Of a stretch of 64,000 nt of DNA, positions 1 through 11,735 are shown in pieces. The notes under the pieces are model-generated. The model was not told the origin of the DNA. It worked only from the letters and a program-made list of their open reading frames with translations, and ran no database searches. Positions within the stretch are counted from its first letter, which is position 1. Each line of letters begins with the position of its first letter. Position numbers and translations under genes: made by a program. Origin of the DNA: Symsagittifera roscoffensis (taxonomy: Eukaryota > Xenacoelomorpha > Acoela > Convolutidae); contig NC_087063.1 of the NCBI RefSeq assembly GCF_963678635.1, forward strand, positions 76,155,617 to 76,219,616, written 5' to 3'.

Positions 1-82
1 GCACATCAGCGGTTTTCAGCGAAGAGTTGAATAGCTCGCATGTTGGTCATTTCCCTTGCGAGTAATTGGTCTGAATATTAAC
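1..82 (+). mobile_element. 3' part of a tRNA-derived SINE (truncated by window edge)
   Basis: This stretch aligns by eye with the 3' two thirds of the SINE at 23751-23965: both carry 'CAGCGGTT', a 'GAGCTG/GAATAGCTC' block, 'TTGGTC(C/A)TTTCC' and 'TGGTCT' followed by a short TTAAT-like tail. The tRNA-like head lies outside the window. Diverged, so an old copy. Confidence 0.5.
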
Positions 83-130
83 AAATAATTCTGGAACACC
101 AGTCCTGGACACCTGCTAAGAGTCTTTACA

Positions 131-434
131 GGCAGGGGTGGATCTAGGATTCTCTCGAGGAGGTGGGATTTTCAAAAAATTACAAAAATATCAGCAAAAA
201 TACAAGAATATTTTTGAAAATGTTTGGAGAGTTTTGCCAATAATATTTGTTTATGGGCTGTTTTCTTTTTTAATTCAATATGCATTGGCACCCAAAATGT
301 CGTTAATGAATTTTGGATTTTTTTGGCTACAAAAAAAGATTTGTTCGTCAGTAACCAAAGGGGAAATCAATTGGGTGTTTGGTGAACTCCTTTAATAGTT
401 TCAGACACCTCGCCCCATCAAGAATCCGGCTCTG
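131..434. mobile_element. hAT-like non-autonomous DNA transposon fragment
   Basis: The left end 'CAGGCAGGGGTGGATC' matches, as reverse complement, the right end of the element at 62701-63133. The right end near 420-434 ('AATCCGGCTCTG') is a diverged inverted copy, giving CAG...CTG termini. Downstream (about 470-530) a stretch resembling the inside of the 62.7-kb copy ('GGAAAGTCATATTGGTCAGC') suggests two overlapping fragments. The hAT label rests only on the CAG/CTG termini. The small ORF inside is not convincing. Confidence 0.4.
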
Positions 435-1842
435 AGAAAAAAGGTGGTTTTGGAGTTTTTTTGTGATTTGGGAGTGCTCGGAAAGTCATATTGGTCAGCC
501 TAAAAAAAGTTCAATGGTGCTCGTTTAGGAAATTCGATGTCGAGGCAGCTCAAAAGGCGAATACAGGTTTCCTCTTTTTTCTCTGGAACGAATGCATACA
601 CAATAGGAATCAGAATTCTCTCGACTGATGCGTGGACGGTGTATATCTGAAAGAACACTCTAGGGGCCATAGAAAAGGTGCCATAGCAGAACCAATTATC
701 AGCGTCACTGAGGAGATTGAGTCCTGGAAGAGTGGTGAAAAAGATTATTCGCTATGTATCATTAGGTTCAGAGTCAAAATGAAGAAAACCCTCGCCACTG
801 TGTGTCACTTTTAGCAGGTCCGGTAGTTCAAAATCAGTTAAGGGTTTTGGTTCCAGCATTCTGGGCCGTTTTTCCTGTTTTACTCTGTTAAACGTCCTCT
901 GGTTGTCAGAATAGCTCGGAAATACTGCTGCAGTCTCTCTGTTGATGTCTTTTTGACGGAAAAAATTGTTTGACGTGGCAGCTCATCTGCAACAAATGCT
1001 GTTGTTCTAAAAATTATCCCGAAATTTTTATTTTTCACTATCGACTGGATCGGTAAAATGACTGTGATTATTTCTGATAGTGACGTTATCTTGGAAAGTG
1101 CACAAACAGCCATTGCATTTAGATCAAACACATCGCCGCAAAATTGAGGTTTTTGTTAGAATTCGATGTTTAAAATATGCGTATGCATCATGGACTAGCA
1201 TTTGGTTATAAGGATTTCATTTCTCATTACGAACTTGATGGCAATAAAATTACAATTATGACCTCTCCTGTTTACGTTTGGCAACATCGTCAAGCAAGCA
1301 ATAATTGTGTAGGTATAAGTAAATGATTTGAGTGCTGTGCTAATTTTGTCTCTATTATGCTGCTCAAAGTACTTTCTGATCTAATTGCTCAGTTGTGTGG
1401 CCTTATTGATTTAATCCTTCCTTTTGAGAGGTTATCAATTTGATCCGGTCAATAACTAGTGTGACAATTTTTTGGCAATTTTTGGACGATTTTGTCCGGG
1501 AATCAAATGTCTTGGACACTTTTTGCATTTTGGACTGTTTTTGCTGGGTCATAAAAGTCTGGGAATCAAATGGACTGACATGTCTGGAAGCATAAAATTT
1601 TTCCCTGTTTCTGGTCAATATTTTTGACTCTATAATGAACAACACTGACGACCAGTCCCGTCGAGTTGCTTTTTTTCACCACAAGGAACTTTTTAAAATT
1701 AACATTTCGCCCGTTGAAAAAAATTTTCAGGTCAACCAATTTCAATTGGCTAGCTCTGATTAAACATTGTTTCCAGATATTTTCGATAAAATTTCAAATT
1801 CTTGCTTTAATTTTGTTTTAAACAATATGAACTTTAATCAGT
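435..1842. other. AT-rich sequence, no gene recognised
   Basis: Only short ORFs (60-83 codons) without recognisable motifs. Apart from the hAT-like fragment at the left, no repeat or RNA gene was identified. Confidence 0.6.
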
Positions 1843-3453
1843 ATGCCTTAGAAAGTTATTCAAAAAATATTTCATTTTCAATTAATTTTTGCTGAGTTAA
1901 GGGGACAGGAAAACTGCAAATTTCTCAGTAATTAGAAAGATATTTCACCTTGAATTATTTATTGCTGAGTTTTTGGGGTCGGAAAATTACCAATTTGGAC
2001 AATTTGGGATACGTAATTTGCTTTACGACTAGTCTTGAAAATTAGGTGGTCGAATTAAAAAATTAAATTGCCGGGAGTTAGGATTTTATTTAATTTTGAG
2101 ATGCTATTAAATCAAATAGCTTGATTTCCTGTGCAGCCACATGCATGTTGATTTGGGCAATTTTGATAAAAAAAACTTAATTCAAGTCCGGACGAAAATG
2201 AATGTAACCTCCAGACAAAAGGGTTAATTGCGCTGTACCTTCTAAACTCTAGCCACTTAGCTGATGAAAAAAAAAACGAATTGGATTGACCATAAGTTAA
2301 TTTTTTCTGAACAAACGCAGAGAGATATTCTCAAATAAGTTGATAAAATTTGCCGGCATATTCGTCGTTTTGATGTCATATTCTGGATTATTGAACCAAT
2401 TTATGCCGTTTTTGAGGATCTTTTCCGGCTCAGTTTCAGTTTGCTTAGAGTTATTCAGAAAACTTTCTAACCAAAAACACATTGGAAAATCACCAACTTT
2501 GGTATGAAAAAAAAACCAAAAGTTTACTTGAGCCATCGATTGATTTCCAAAAACTATCTCGCTCCGTGGTATTCATAAGTTGCCAACTCTTTTCATCCGT
2601 TTCAGTCCGGACCAAGCTTCAAACCATCAATTTGAAGATTTGTTATTTTCTTCAAACTATTAGTTTGAAGATTTTTTTATATCTCTATTCGCAGCTAAGA
2701 TTGACCTTAGTTAGCAACCTGTCTTAACGTTAGCTTAGGATTATCTTTGGCATCTTATCTTTGGAACATGGGTGCTATCGAATGAATCGAACTTGAGAAT
2801 ACTTGAGTTTTTATTGAATACGGCTACCCAAGATATACCATCAGACTGGTATGAGAAGTTCCCATTAACTGGAAGGGCTAGAACATATGAAGATAATAAT
2901 GGCGAAATATACTGACCGGAACAATAAAACGCACCAATTCCTGTAATCAAACCTGAAGTAACCGAGTCACTAGCGTTGAGAACCCCAAAGAAACTTCTCC
3001 GACAGAATAGTTAAAACTTAGAAATGCATCACAACTTAGATTTGCATATTTCGAGCATTAAACTGAGAAAAAGGAATGGCAAAAACAAACAGTGTTTGAA
3101 TGGAATAAATATTCCATTTTCTTCGAAAGTAGGAACAATGAAAAATATTTTCAAAAAAGAAAAAAGTTTATAATCGAAATATACTTTGAAAAGACACTGG
3201 TCCATCAGCCATAAATTCGATGAAAATGTAGTTTAGGTGTAAATTTTTCACAACTCTGGAAATCCAAAATCCATCTAACTTTGTTAACTTTGGAATTAAT
3301 CAAGTGCATCAAAAAAACATCAACATTTTTGAACGAATACAAAAAAGAGCAACAGCTTACAAATACTCTAGAAAATCCTGTTGGAGTTAGGAAGTAACTG
3401 TAATTTGGGGGACTTAGCGAACCGAGCTAACTTTACTACAAGATGATAAGTAC
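1843..3453. repeat. Tandem duplication, copy 1 (1.61-kb unit)
   Basis: Bases 1843-3453 recur at 3463-5072 at an offset of exactly 1620, with no difference seen on reading both copies. The unit has no convincing gene. It holds an old Helentron-like remnant (about 1870-2060) and three small ORFs of 69-81 codons that are perfectly repeated only because the DNA is. A nine-base filler (3454-3462) separates the copies. Confidence 0.95.
1870..2060 (+). mobile_element. Degraded Helentron-like element fragment
   Basis: 'AGATATTTCACCT', then 'TTTTTGGGGTCGGAAAATTACC', 'AATTTGGGA' and a following GTAATTTG...GACTAG block mirror the order of blocks in the intact copies (for example 8664-8770). Termini are lost. 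The same fragment occurs in the duplicate at about 3490-3680. Confidence 0.45.
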
Positions 3454-3462
3454 TACAAGATG

Positions 3463-5072
3463 ATGCCTTAGAAAGTTATTCAAAAAATATTTCATTTTCA
3501 ATTAATTTTTGCTGAGTTAAGGGGACAGGAAAACTGCAAATTTCTCAGTAATTAGAAAGATATTTCACCTTGAATTATTTATTGCTGAGTTTTTGGGGTC
3601 GGAAAATTACCAATTTGGACAATTTGGGATACGTAATTTGCTTTACGACTAGTCTTGAAAATTAGGTGGTCGAATTAAAAAATTAAATTGCCGGGAGTTA
3701 GGATTTTATTTAATTTTGAGATGCTATTAAATCAAATAGCTTGATTTCCTGTGCAGCCACATGCATGTTGATTTGGGCAATTTTGATAAAAAAAACTTAA
3801 TTCAAGTCCGGACGAAAATGAATGTAACCTCCAGACAAAAGGGTTAATTGCGCTGTACCTTCTAAACTCTAGCCACTTAGCTGATGAAAAAAAAAACGAA
3901 TTGGATTGACCATAAGTTAATTTTTTCTGAACAAACGCAGAGAGATATTCTCAAATAAGTTGATAAAATTTGCCGGCATATTCGTCGTTTTGATGTCATA
4001 TTCTGGATTATTGAACCAATTTATGCCGTTTTTGAGGATCTTTTCCGGCTCAGTTTCAGTTTGCTTAGAGTTATTCAGAAAACTTTCTAACCAAAAACAC
4101 ATTGGAAAATCACCAACTTTGGTATGAAAAAAAAACCAAAAGTTTACTTGAGCCATCGATTGATTTCCAAAAACTATCTCGCTCCGTGGTATTCATAAGT
4201 TGCCAACTCTTTTCATCCGTTTCAGTCCGGACCAAGCTTCAAACCATCAATTTGAAGATTTGTTATTTTCTTCAAACTATTAGTTTGAAGATTTTTTTAT
4301 ATCTCTATTCGCAGCTAAGATTGACCTTAGTTAGCAACCTGTCTTAACGTTAGCTTAGGATTATCTTTGGCATCTTATCTTTGGAACATGGGTGCTATCG
4401 AATGAATCGAACTTGAGAATACTTGAGTTTTTATTGAATACGGCTACCCAAGATATACCATCAGACTGGTATGAGAAGTTCCCATTAACTGGAAGGGCTA
4501 GAACATATGAAGATAATAATGGCGAAATATACTGACCGGAACAATAAAACGCACCAATTCCTGTAATCAAACCTGAAGTAACCGAGTCACTAGCGTTGAG
4601 AACCCCAAAGAAACTTCTCCGACAGAATAGTTAAAACTTAGAAATGCATCACAACTTAGATTTGCATATTTCGAGCATTAAACTGAGAAAAAGGAATGGC
4701 AAAAACAAACAGTGTTTGAATGGAATAAATATTCCATTTTCTTCGAAAGTAGGAACAATGAAAAATATTTTCAAAAAAGAAAAAAGTTTATAATCGAAAT
4801 ATACTTTGAAAAGACACTGGTCCATCAGCCATAAATTCGATGAAAATGTAGTTTAGGTGTAAATTTTTCACAACTCTGGAAATCCAAAATCCATCTAACT
4901 TTGTTAACTTTGGAATTAATCAAGTGCATCAAAAAAACATCAACATTTTTGAACGAATACAAAAAAGAGCAACAGCTTACAAATACTCTAGAAAATCCTG
5001 TTGGAGTTAGGAAGTAACTGTAATTTGGGGGACTTAGCGAACCGAGCTAACTTTACTACAAGATGATAAGTA
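3463..5072. repeat. Tandem duplication, copy 2 (1.61-kb unit)
   Basis: Second copy of 1843-3453. It ends after 'GATAAGTAC' at 5072, where unrelated sequence begins. Confidence 0.95.
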
Positions 5073-6004
5073 CCCCGACTCAAGTTTGTTATGTTTCGAC
5101 CGTCTCAACCGAATTCAGGCATCTTTAGATTTTCAAATAACTTGAGTTATCCCAATGTAAACGTCATAATTTATGCTTTTTGGATAGTTATTCAGGATGC
5201 TTTTTTTATCAGATTGAAATGATTGGAACTTTTTGAAATTTGAATGCTTTATAGAAATGAACTATTTTCCAACCAACTTTTTTAAACTTATGGATACTCT
5301 AGTTTGCAATGATACTTAATGCATGCTCTTTACTCAAAAAACATATTTAAAAAAATTAATGTTTGAAAAAAAATTTGGTTTTGACTCTTTTTGATTATTT
5401 AGTTTTGACTTACCGCGGGACGATTCGTGATGGCGGTATGTGTCGACAATTTATTCGGTCAAGCACTGACATGTGCTCGACTTTAAAAGTCGAAACGTAA
5501 AGTAAACTTTACGACCCGGGTAAGAAAATATAGGAACATACACTTTCTGATACTCATGAAAAAGGGACGAATGTTCACCTGACATACGTGGCTACTCACA
5601 AAACAACTTTCAGACCACATAGAAACCTAATTTCAAACAATAATTTTACAACTTCCAAATTCAAAATTGGGATATATATCGAATTGATTTTTTGACCCGC
5701 TTCAGAAAGAAAGTGTGAGTCGTGTGCAAATAGAAGAAAGTTTGCAAAAGACGAACTTGATCAAAATGTCTCAATTCCAACAAAAAAAAAGATCAACAAC
5801 AAATGGCCAGAAGAAAGTAGGTTTTCATGGCTCACTGGTATTGGCAACAAAGGATAAAACGAAATGAGACTGCTCATACTAGGAGGAACCCTCAATGTCC
5901 AGACTTTTTAAAAACTTTTGACTAGTGTTCACTATAGCAAAAATGACACAAGGTTTGAGGTTTTGAGGTTTTTTAATAAACCCCAAAAGGTTTGAGGTTT
6001 TTTA
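5073..6004. other. AT-rich sequence with a short direct repeat, no gene
   Basis: No convincing coding region. Near 5950-6012 the phrase 'GGTTTGAGGTTTTTTAATAA' occurs twice in tandem. Around 5480-5520 there is a small palindromic patch (AAAGTCGAAACG...CTTTACG). Confidence 0.5.
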
Positions 6005-6385
6005 ATAAACAACCCCCACACGCTATGCAAATGACAATGTGTTATCAGCAAAATATTATTTAAGATAAAAAATTAGTATGCAGCAACTCAAATTGGAACG
6101 AATTCTAATCAGGACTAAATCGCTGCTTACGCGTTACGAGCACAAAAAAATATTGTTTGTTCATTGTCCCGAAATGGGCAAAATGGCTATCTTGAAAACC
6201 CATAATTTTAAGAAAAATTATCACCAATGAAATATATTTTGTAAAATTTAGTTCAAAAAACAATAACGTTGAATGATCTCAGAAAAAATCGGTTAAGAAG
6301 CCAGTTGAAAAGTTGTAATTTGTCTGAAGAGAAAAAAAAACCAAGCCCAGTACAAATTTTCCGTCATTTTCTTCGAAAGTGATCT
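6005..6385 (-). mobile_element. Degraded Helentron-like element
   Basis: Blocks follow the intact minus-strand copies in order: 'CCCCCACACGC', a TTGGAACGAATTC block, 'GCTTACGCGTTA', 'ATTGTCCCGAAATGGGCAAA', 'TTTGTCTGAAGA', then a degraded head 'TTCTTCGAAAGTGATC'. Substitutions are frequent, so it is an old copy. Confidence 0.6.
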
Positions 6386-6479
6386 GACTACTGACTCTTC
6401 TGACTACCCTTCAAGGTCTTTAAAAAAAATTAGAAAACTTCTATTTAAAACAACTTTCATCTTTTTTTTGGGTTTATTC

Positions 6480-6665
6480 CGAGAGCTTCCCATCACGCAT
6501 TATGCAAAGTACAAACTGGTTGTCAAATACCCACGTTACGTGTCCCAAATTGGCAATTTTCAAACCCCATAATTTGACTAGTTCTATTCAAAATGTTATT
6601 TGAAAAGTCGAAATTGGTCGGGAGAAAAAATCATCCGTCACTTTCTTTGTAACTCGGAACAAAAA
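6480..6665 (-). mobile_element. Degraded, internally deleted Helentron-like element
   Basis: Shows 'CCCATCACGCATTATGCAAA', then 'TGTCCCAAATTGGCAATTTT', 'GAAAAGTCGAAATTGGTC' and the head 'ACTTTCTTTGTAACTCGGAAC', in minus orientation. Much of the middle has been lost. Confidence 0.55.
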
Positions 6666-8475
6666 ACACTTAAAGAAAACAAAAACCAAATCAGAATCTA
6701 AATCTCACCCGAGAAAATAAAACAACTGGCTAGTCAAGTATGGTTTATCCTAAATATACTAAATTTTTCTTTGAGTTAAGAGACTCAGACAATCTTTTGA
6801 AACGAACCAAGTTGATGACAAGTGAATTATATTAAATTTTTTGTTGTATGATAGACGTTATCAGCCAGTTAATATTTAGTTGTTAATACTGATTATAATT
6901 GCTGATTTGCCCCTAAATCACTGCATGTTCAAAACCAAAAGAGGTTACTGAAACTCTTCGGAAAAAGACATGACATCTAAGCTGGGTATTAATATAGTCC
7001 AGCAAGCCTTCAAACTAGGTTGCAGCACAGCAAGGAATCGACGAGAACGAAACTCTTGAGACGCTGGTCTTCGATACGTAAACTGAATCTGATGACAGCA
7101 AAACACATCCCAAGAAACAGAAAACGTAATTGAGTGTTAGAAACATTTTAAGCCTAAATTTACTGCCTAAAGATTTCGAACAGATTGCCAACAGATACGA
7201 CCGCTTCTTTCCCGTCTCCAAACTAAATGAAAATTTGACTTTTCAAGTGTTTTTCTTCAATTTTTTTGGTTTTGAAAACTGATTTTTGCTGAACGGGCAA
7301 TTTAATACGTTCTATGTTTCAGTGAACTCGAGGCGTATGTGGCGAACCAATAGCACTCGGATTGCGCACATGCTAAAAACTTAGAACTGCATAAATTTTT
7401 GCCCATCAAGGTCTTCAGTTTTTATAAAAAACAGTTGGAATAGTCAGATTTTGGGAGCTTTCAGCGCAGAAAATTGAGAATATTTTTAAAAAAACGAAAA
7501 AAAAAAAACACATTTTCTATATTTTTGGAACACAAAATCAAATTAGATGCCATTTCAAGTACAAGGTGATACAAACTCAGTATATCTACTAAGAAAGAAT
7601 CCAAAAACTCAGGATGAACCTATGAATTTATTACTTGAGCCGATTAGGTCCTCCATCATAAAATCAATTTTTTTTGCGCGCGCTAATCATCCAAAGTCGG
7701 AAAAGTTGGAAATTTTCAAAACCCTCTTTGTTCACGAAAAGTGACTGTAAGAATTGATATACAGTATACCTCTCGCTTTGGGCTCTAAGAATCTATCTTT
7801 TTGAATGCAAAGAAAAACCTCAAAAATTGAAAATTTTTATTAGTAATCCTCAATTTCTTGAAAAAAGAAATTAAGAAAAAACAAATTAAGAATTTTTTTT
7901 TCCAGTTTTGATTCAAGAATTTATTTTCCAACAAGATTTGAACAATTTTGAGTCTAATCAGATTTGTTGGAAAATCGTGTCCACCTACCATCCAAAAACA
8001 ACGTGATTGATAGAGTTTGCCTCTGCTTCCGTATAAATAAGACCCAACAGCTAGCTTCAGACCAGTTTGAAGCTTCATACCCATTAATTGCATTTGGACC
8101 ACAATAATTTAATAAAAATGATCGCAACAGGAAAACGTTTTTCTAACTTGAGCTCAAGTCATTGAAACCCTTAGGATGGTAAAAACCTTTTCCTAAAGTA
8201 TTAATTAGAACAAAGCATTTTCCTGAAGAAAAAAACAGAAGAGAGCATACGAGCTTGCCTTTTGATCCTCTCACCTCAATGTTCCCACTGCCTGCCCGAC
8301 TTTAAGTTAAAAAAAGTAGCTTTTTAAAGCCAAAAAATTCAAAAGGGTTACTGAAATTTTTCGAATCGTTTTTATTGCCAGTGTTACATCTTTCCCTGAT
8401 CACGCAATGTGAAAAACAAAGTACCACATTTTTCCCTAGTAACAAGTTATTCAAAATATTCAGAAAATACCTATC
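6666..8475. other. AT-rich sequence, no gene recognised
   Basis: Several ORFs of 65-105 codons without family resemblance. Some phrases near 8380-8450 weakly recall the Helentron-like family, but not enough to call. Confidence 0.5.
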
Positions 8476-8512
8476 TTTATTTATTTATTTATTTATTTAA
8501 ATAATTTATTTA
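8476..8512. repeat. (ATTT)n microsatellite
   Basis: Consecutive TTTA units run directly into the 5' end of the Helentron-like copy at 8515. Confidence 0.85.
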
Positions 8513-8514
8513 TT

Positions 8515-9014
8515 GTTCCGACTTTCGATACGAAAGTAACGGACTATTTGTGCTCGCGGTGGGTTTTTTTTTCTTCAGACAAATTTCGACTTTTTAACTA
8601 GCCATTTTTGACGGAATTTTTTTATATCATTCGAAAGCTATTGTTGTCCTGAGCTTATATTTGAAAAGATATTTCACCTGTGATCATTTTTCGTGAAGTT
8701 ATGAGGGTTTAAAGATTGCCATTTTGACCAATTTGGGACAATTAACGCGCGACATAATTCGCGCTATTAACGCGTAAGCGGAGATTTAATCCGTCTTAGA
8801 AATCGTTCCAAATTAGTTGGAAGAAGCTTATTTGCCATAATTGATTTGTTACAAGGAGCGAAATCTATCCTTTTGTACTTTATATGGCGTGTGGGGGATG
8901 ATTTTCATAAAAAATTTCAAATTTTAGAATTTTTTTTTCATTTTTATTACGTTTTATTAAACATTAAAAGGCAGTCGGAACATTCAGGGCTTCGCCCTGA
9001 TACAAGCAGTTTTG
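8515..9014 (+). mobile_element. Helentron-like non-autonomous element, near-intact
   Basis: Begins GTTCCGACT followed by the hairpin ACTTTCG-ATA-CGAAAGT. Ends with GGCAGTCGGAAC, the hairpin TCAGGGC-TTC-GCCCTGA and about 15 nt to the terminal TTTTG. GTTCCGACT is repeated inverted before the 3' hairpin, so the inverted repeats are asymmetric. Preceded by T and followed by T. No coding capacity. These features match published Helentron/HINE architecture; the assignment itself is inference. Paired tail-to-tail with the copy at 9096-9615. Confidence 0.75.
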
Positions 9015-9095
9015 TTTATATATAGCGGCCCTGTAACTGTCATTCTACAGTTCTTGCTACAGCTTTATGCGAAAGATAAATTCAATTTCTAAACG

Positions 9096-9615
9096 AAACT
9101 TCTCGTATCAGGGCGAATTCCTCATCGTTCCAACTACCTTTTAAATTCCATGGAGCAGTAATAACATGAAAAAATTAAATGAAATAAAATAAAAACAATA
9201 TATTTTTAATTTGAGATTTTTTGTTAAATTATTTCACCATACGCCATGTTAATCACAAGTGATAAAATTTGCTCCAAGTAACAAATCATTTATGACAAAT
9301 GAGCTTCCTTCAATTAATTTGGAACGGTTTCTAAGACGGATTGAATCTCCGCTTACGCGTTAATAGCGCGAAATATATCGCGCGTTTATTGTCCCAAATT
9401 GGCTAAAATGGCAATCTTTAAACCCCTATAAATTTACAAAAAAACAATCACAGGTGAAGTATCTTTTCAAATTTAAGCTCAGGACAAGAATACCTTTTAA
9501 ATGATAAAAAAATCCGTGAAAAAAATGGCAGGTTAAAAAGTCGAATTTTGTCTGAAGAACAAAAAGACCACCCGGAGCACAAAAAATCCGTTACTTTCGT
9601 TACGAAAGTCGGAAC
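9096..9615 (-). mobile_element. Helentron-like element, inverted partner of the 8515 copy
   Basis: Minus-strand copy with tail (TCTCGTATCAGGGCGA) at 9101 and head (ACTTTCGTTACGAAAGTCGG) ending at 9615. Its 3' hairpin is damaged. With the preceding copy it forms an inverted repeat of about 500-bp arms and an ~80-bp spacer. Confidence 0.75.
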
Positions 9616-10662
9616 AATAACCAATAACTCTCAACTTAATTCTAAATAACTAAGCACACACAATGGTGTATAGAACAGACTTCATTTAAAAAACTCAAGA
9701 AAGGCTGCCATTAAAATCCATATCATGGATCTCCCCGTAGATCATGGATTAAAATCCAAAGTTCTAGTATATGAAGACTTGCATATTGTATTTAGGTTAA
9801 ATTTAATTTAGACATTTTTACATCAGCTGAAACGTCAGATCAACTTTGAAAAAATATTTTTTGGCCTGTTTTTTTTTTCAAAACATCGCACACGCACACG
9901 CTACTTGACAAACTTTTGAACCTTTTTCGACACATTTTCTCCTGTTTTTTTAGTATCAAAAAATCTGTTTCTTGTTACAATTTTAAACATAAGTTTTGCA
10001 GTGTTTGCGTAACTCGGGTGTTTGGTTTAAACTACAATTAAATGTGGTTTATCCAATGTCAGGAAACTAAACTCAGATGTGTAGACTCAAAAGTCAAAAA
10101 AAGAAAAGTTTAAAAAGCAACCCTCAACGTTTTACATATGTTATTAATTGACTTGGAGGAATTTGCGTCATTTGATTTTGTCATCTGAAAACTAGCGTAA
10201 TGGGAATCTCAAATTTAAAATGAGATGTCCCAAAGAACTAATTTGGTGGAAAATTTTAAGAGATATACTTCATGTAATAGGACTACGCTAGCCATTAATT
10301 TTCACTGAGATTACAAAATAGCTCAAAGCTGCAAACCGTCTTCTTATACTGAATATCATATGGGTATGAAATTTGAATAGATTAAGAAAACCTTGAAATT
10401 ACCTACCCTTCCTACCATCCATAACTTTCCGAATATAGCAGGTCGGGTATTTTAATAAGGCCTAACCTGCATCGCCGGTGAAAATATCTAGCGTCAAATT
10501 GATTGAAACTGACAATTGAATCTTTTTTTATTCCCAATTTGAAAGAAATTTACATATTGATTAGAAAAGATTTTGTTAAGATGTGCATTGTGGGAATCTT
10601 TGTCTCTGCTTTTTTGGGAAGGAAAAAGTACTCTCACTAATACAACATTTTCTAGAACTATT
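9616..10662. other. AT-rich sequence, nothing recognised
   Basis: No ORF of note, no repeat seen apart from very short direct repeats such as 'ATCATGGAT' near 9720. Confidence 0.5.
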
Positions 10663-11206
10663 GTTCCGACTTTTGTATCAAAATTAAATGATCCGATTTT
10701 CTAAGAAACGGAATAAACGAAAGTAACGGAATATTTTTACTCGGTGTGGTCTTCTTTCTTCAGACAAATTTCGACTTATTAACTAGCCATTTTTGACGGA
10801 ATTTTTAAAAAATAATTCAAAAGGTTTTGTTGCCCTGAGCTCAAACTTGAATAGTTATATCAGTTGTGATCATTTTTTGGAAAGTTATTAGGTTTTACAG
10901 TTTGCCACTTGGGCCAATTTGGGACAATTAACGCGCGATATATTTCGCACTATTAACAGGTAAGCGAAGATTAAATCCGTCTTAGAAATCGTTCCAAATT
11001 GATTTAAGCTTATTTGCCATAAATGACGTGTTACTAGGAGCGAAAACTAACTGTTTGTTTTTTATATGGCTTGTGGTGCAATGATTTTTACAACAAACCT
11101 CAAATTGAAAAAAAAAATCATTTTTTTACATTAAATTTTTTCATGTTAGTACTGCTCCATATACTTTAAAAGGCGGTCGCCCTGGTGCGAGCAGTCTTGT
11201 ATTATA
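10663..11206 (+). mobile_element. Helentron-like element, diverged
   Basis: Head GTTCCGACTTTTGTATC with a disrupted hairpin and about 45 inserted bases before 'CGAAAGTAACGGAATATTT'. The internal blocks are conserved. The tail 'GGCGGTCGCCCTGGTGCGAGCAG' lacks one arm of the 3' hairpin. Flanked by T on both sides. Confidence 0.7.
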
Positions 11207-11261
11207 ATCTGAGAGTTGTTAAACTAAGAACAGATAAAGCGAAATAGATCTGATTTTTAAT

Positions 11262-11735
11262 TGTTCCAATTTTCGAAGAAACTGGCTGAAATATTTATGC
11301 TCGGTGTGCTTTTTTTATTCAGTCATTTTCGCCGATCGAAATAATAGATTTCAACAAAATATTTTATACCGCATTGAAGATATCGACTTTTTGAGTTCAA
11401 ATTTAAAAAGATATTCAGCCTTCGATTAATTTTTTGTAAAATTCTTGGGGTCTGAAAATTGCCAAATTGGCCATGTTCTGGACTAAATTATGCGCGCTTT
11501 GAAGAATTCATTCAAAATGCTGAGAGCGTAAGGCGAATTATTTATGCGTGGGGAGTTTTTCCACATAAAAATCGTTCCAAATTGAATGGAGGCTAGCTAA
11601 TCGGTTGTATTAAATTCACACTTTGCTATTGTCCAAAATTTATAGGTTTTCAATATTTTCTTTTCCCAAAAACTATTTGACATGAATGAAGGGACAGTCG
11701 GAACATTCAGGGCTTTGCCTTGATATACGAGCAAC
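11262..11735 (+). mobile_element. Helentron-like element, strongly diverged
   Basis: Head 'GTTCCAATTTTCGAAGAAAC', 'TTTATGCTCGGTGTG', then weakly matching interior. The tail is well preserved ('GACAGTCGGAACATTCAGGG' to 'GAGCAACCTTG'). It lies 55 bp after the previous copy in the same orientation. Confidence 0.65.

Noticed and set aside
2297-4570. Three small ORFs repeated exactly 1620 bp apart, looking conserved
   Set aside because: Identity extends evenly through all intergenic bases of the 1.61-kb duplication, so it is not evidence of selection on the ORFs.
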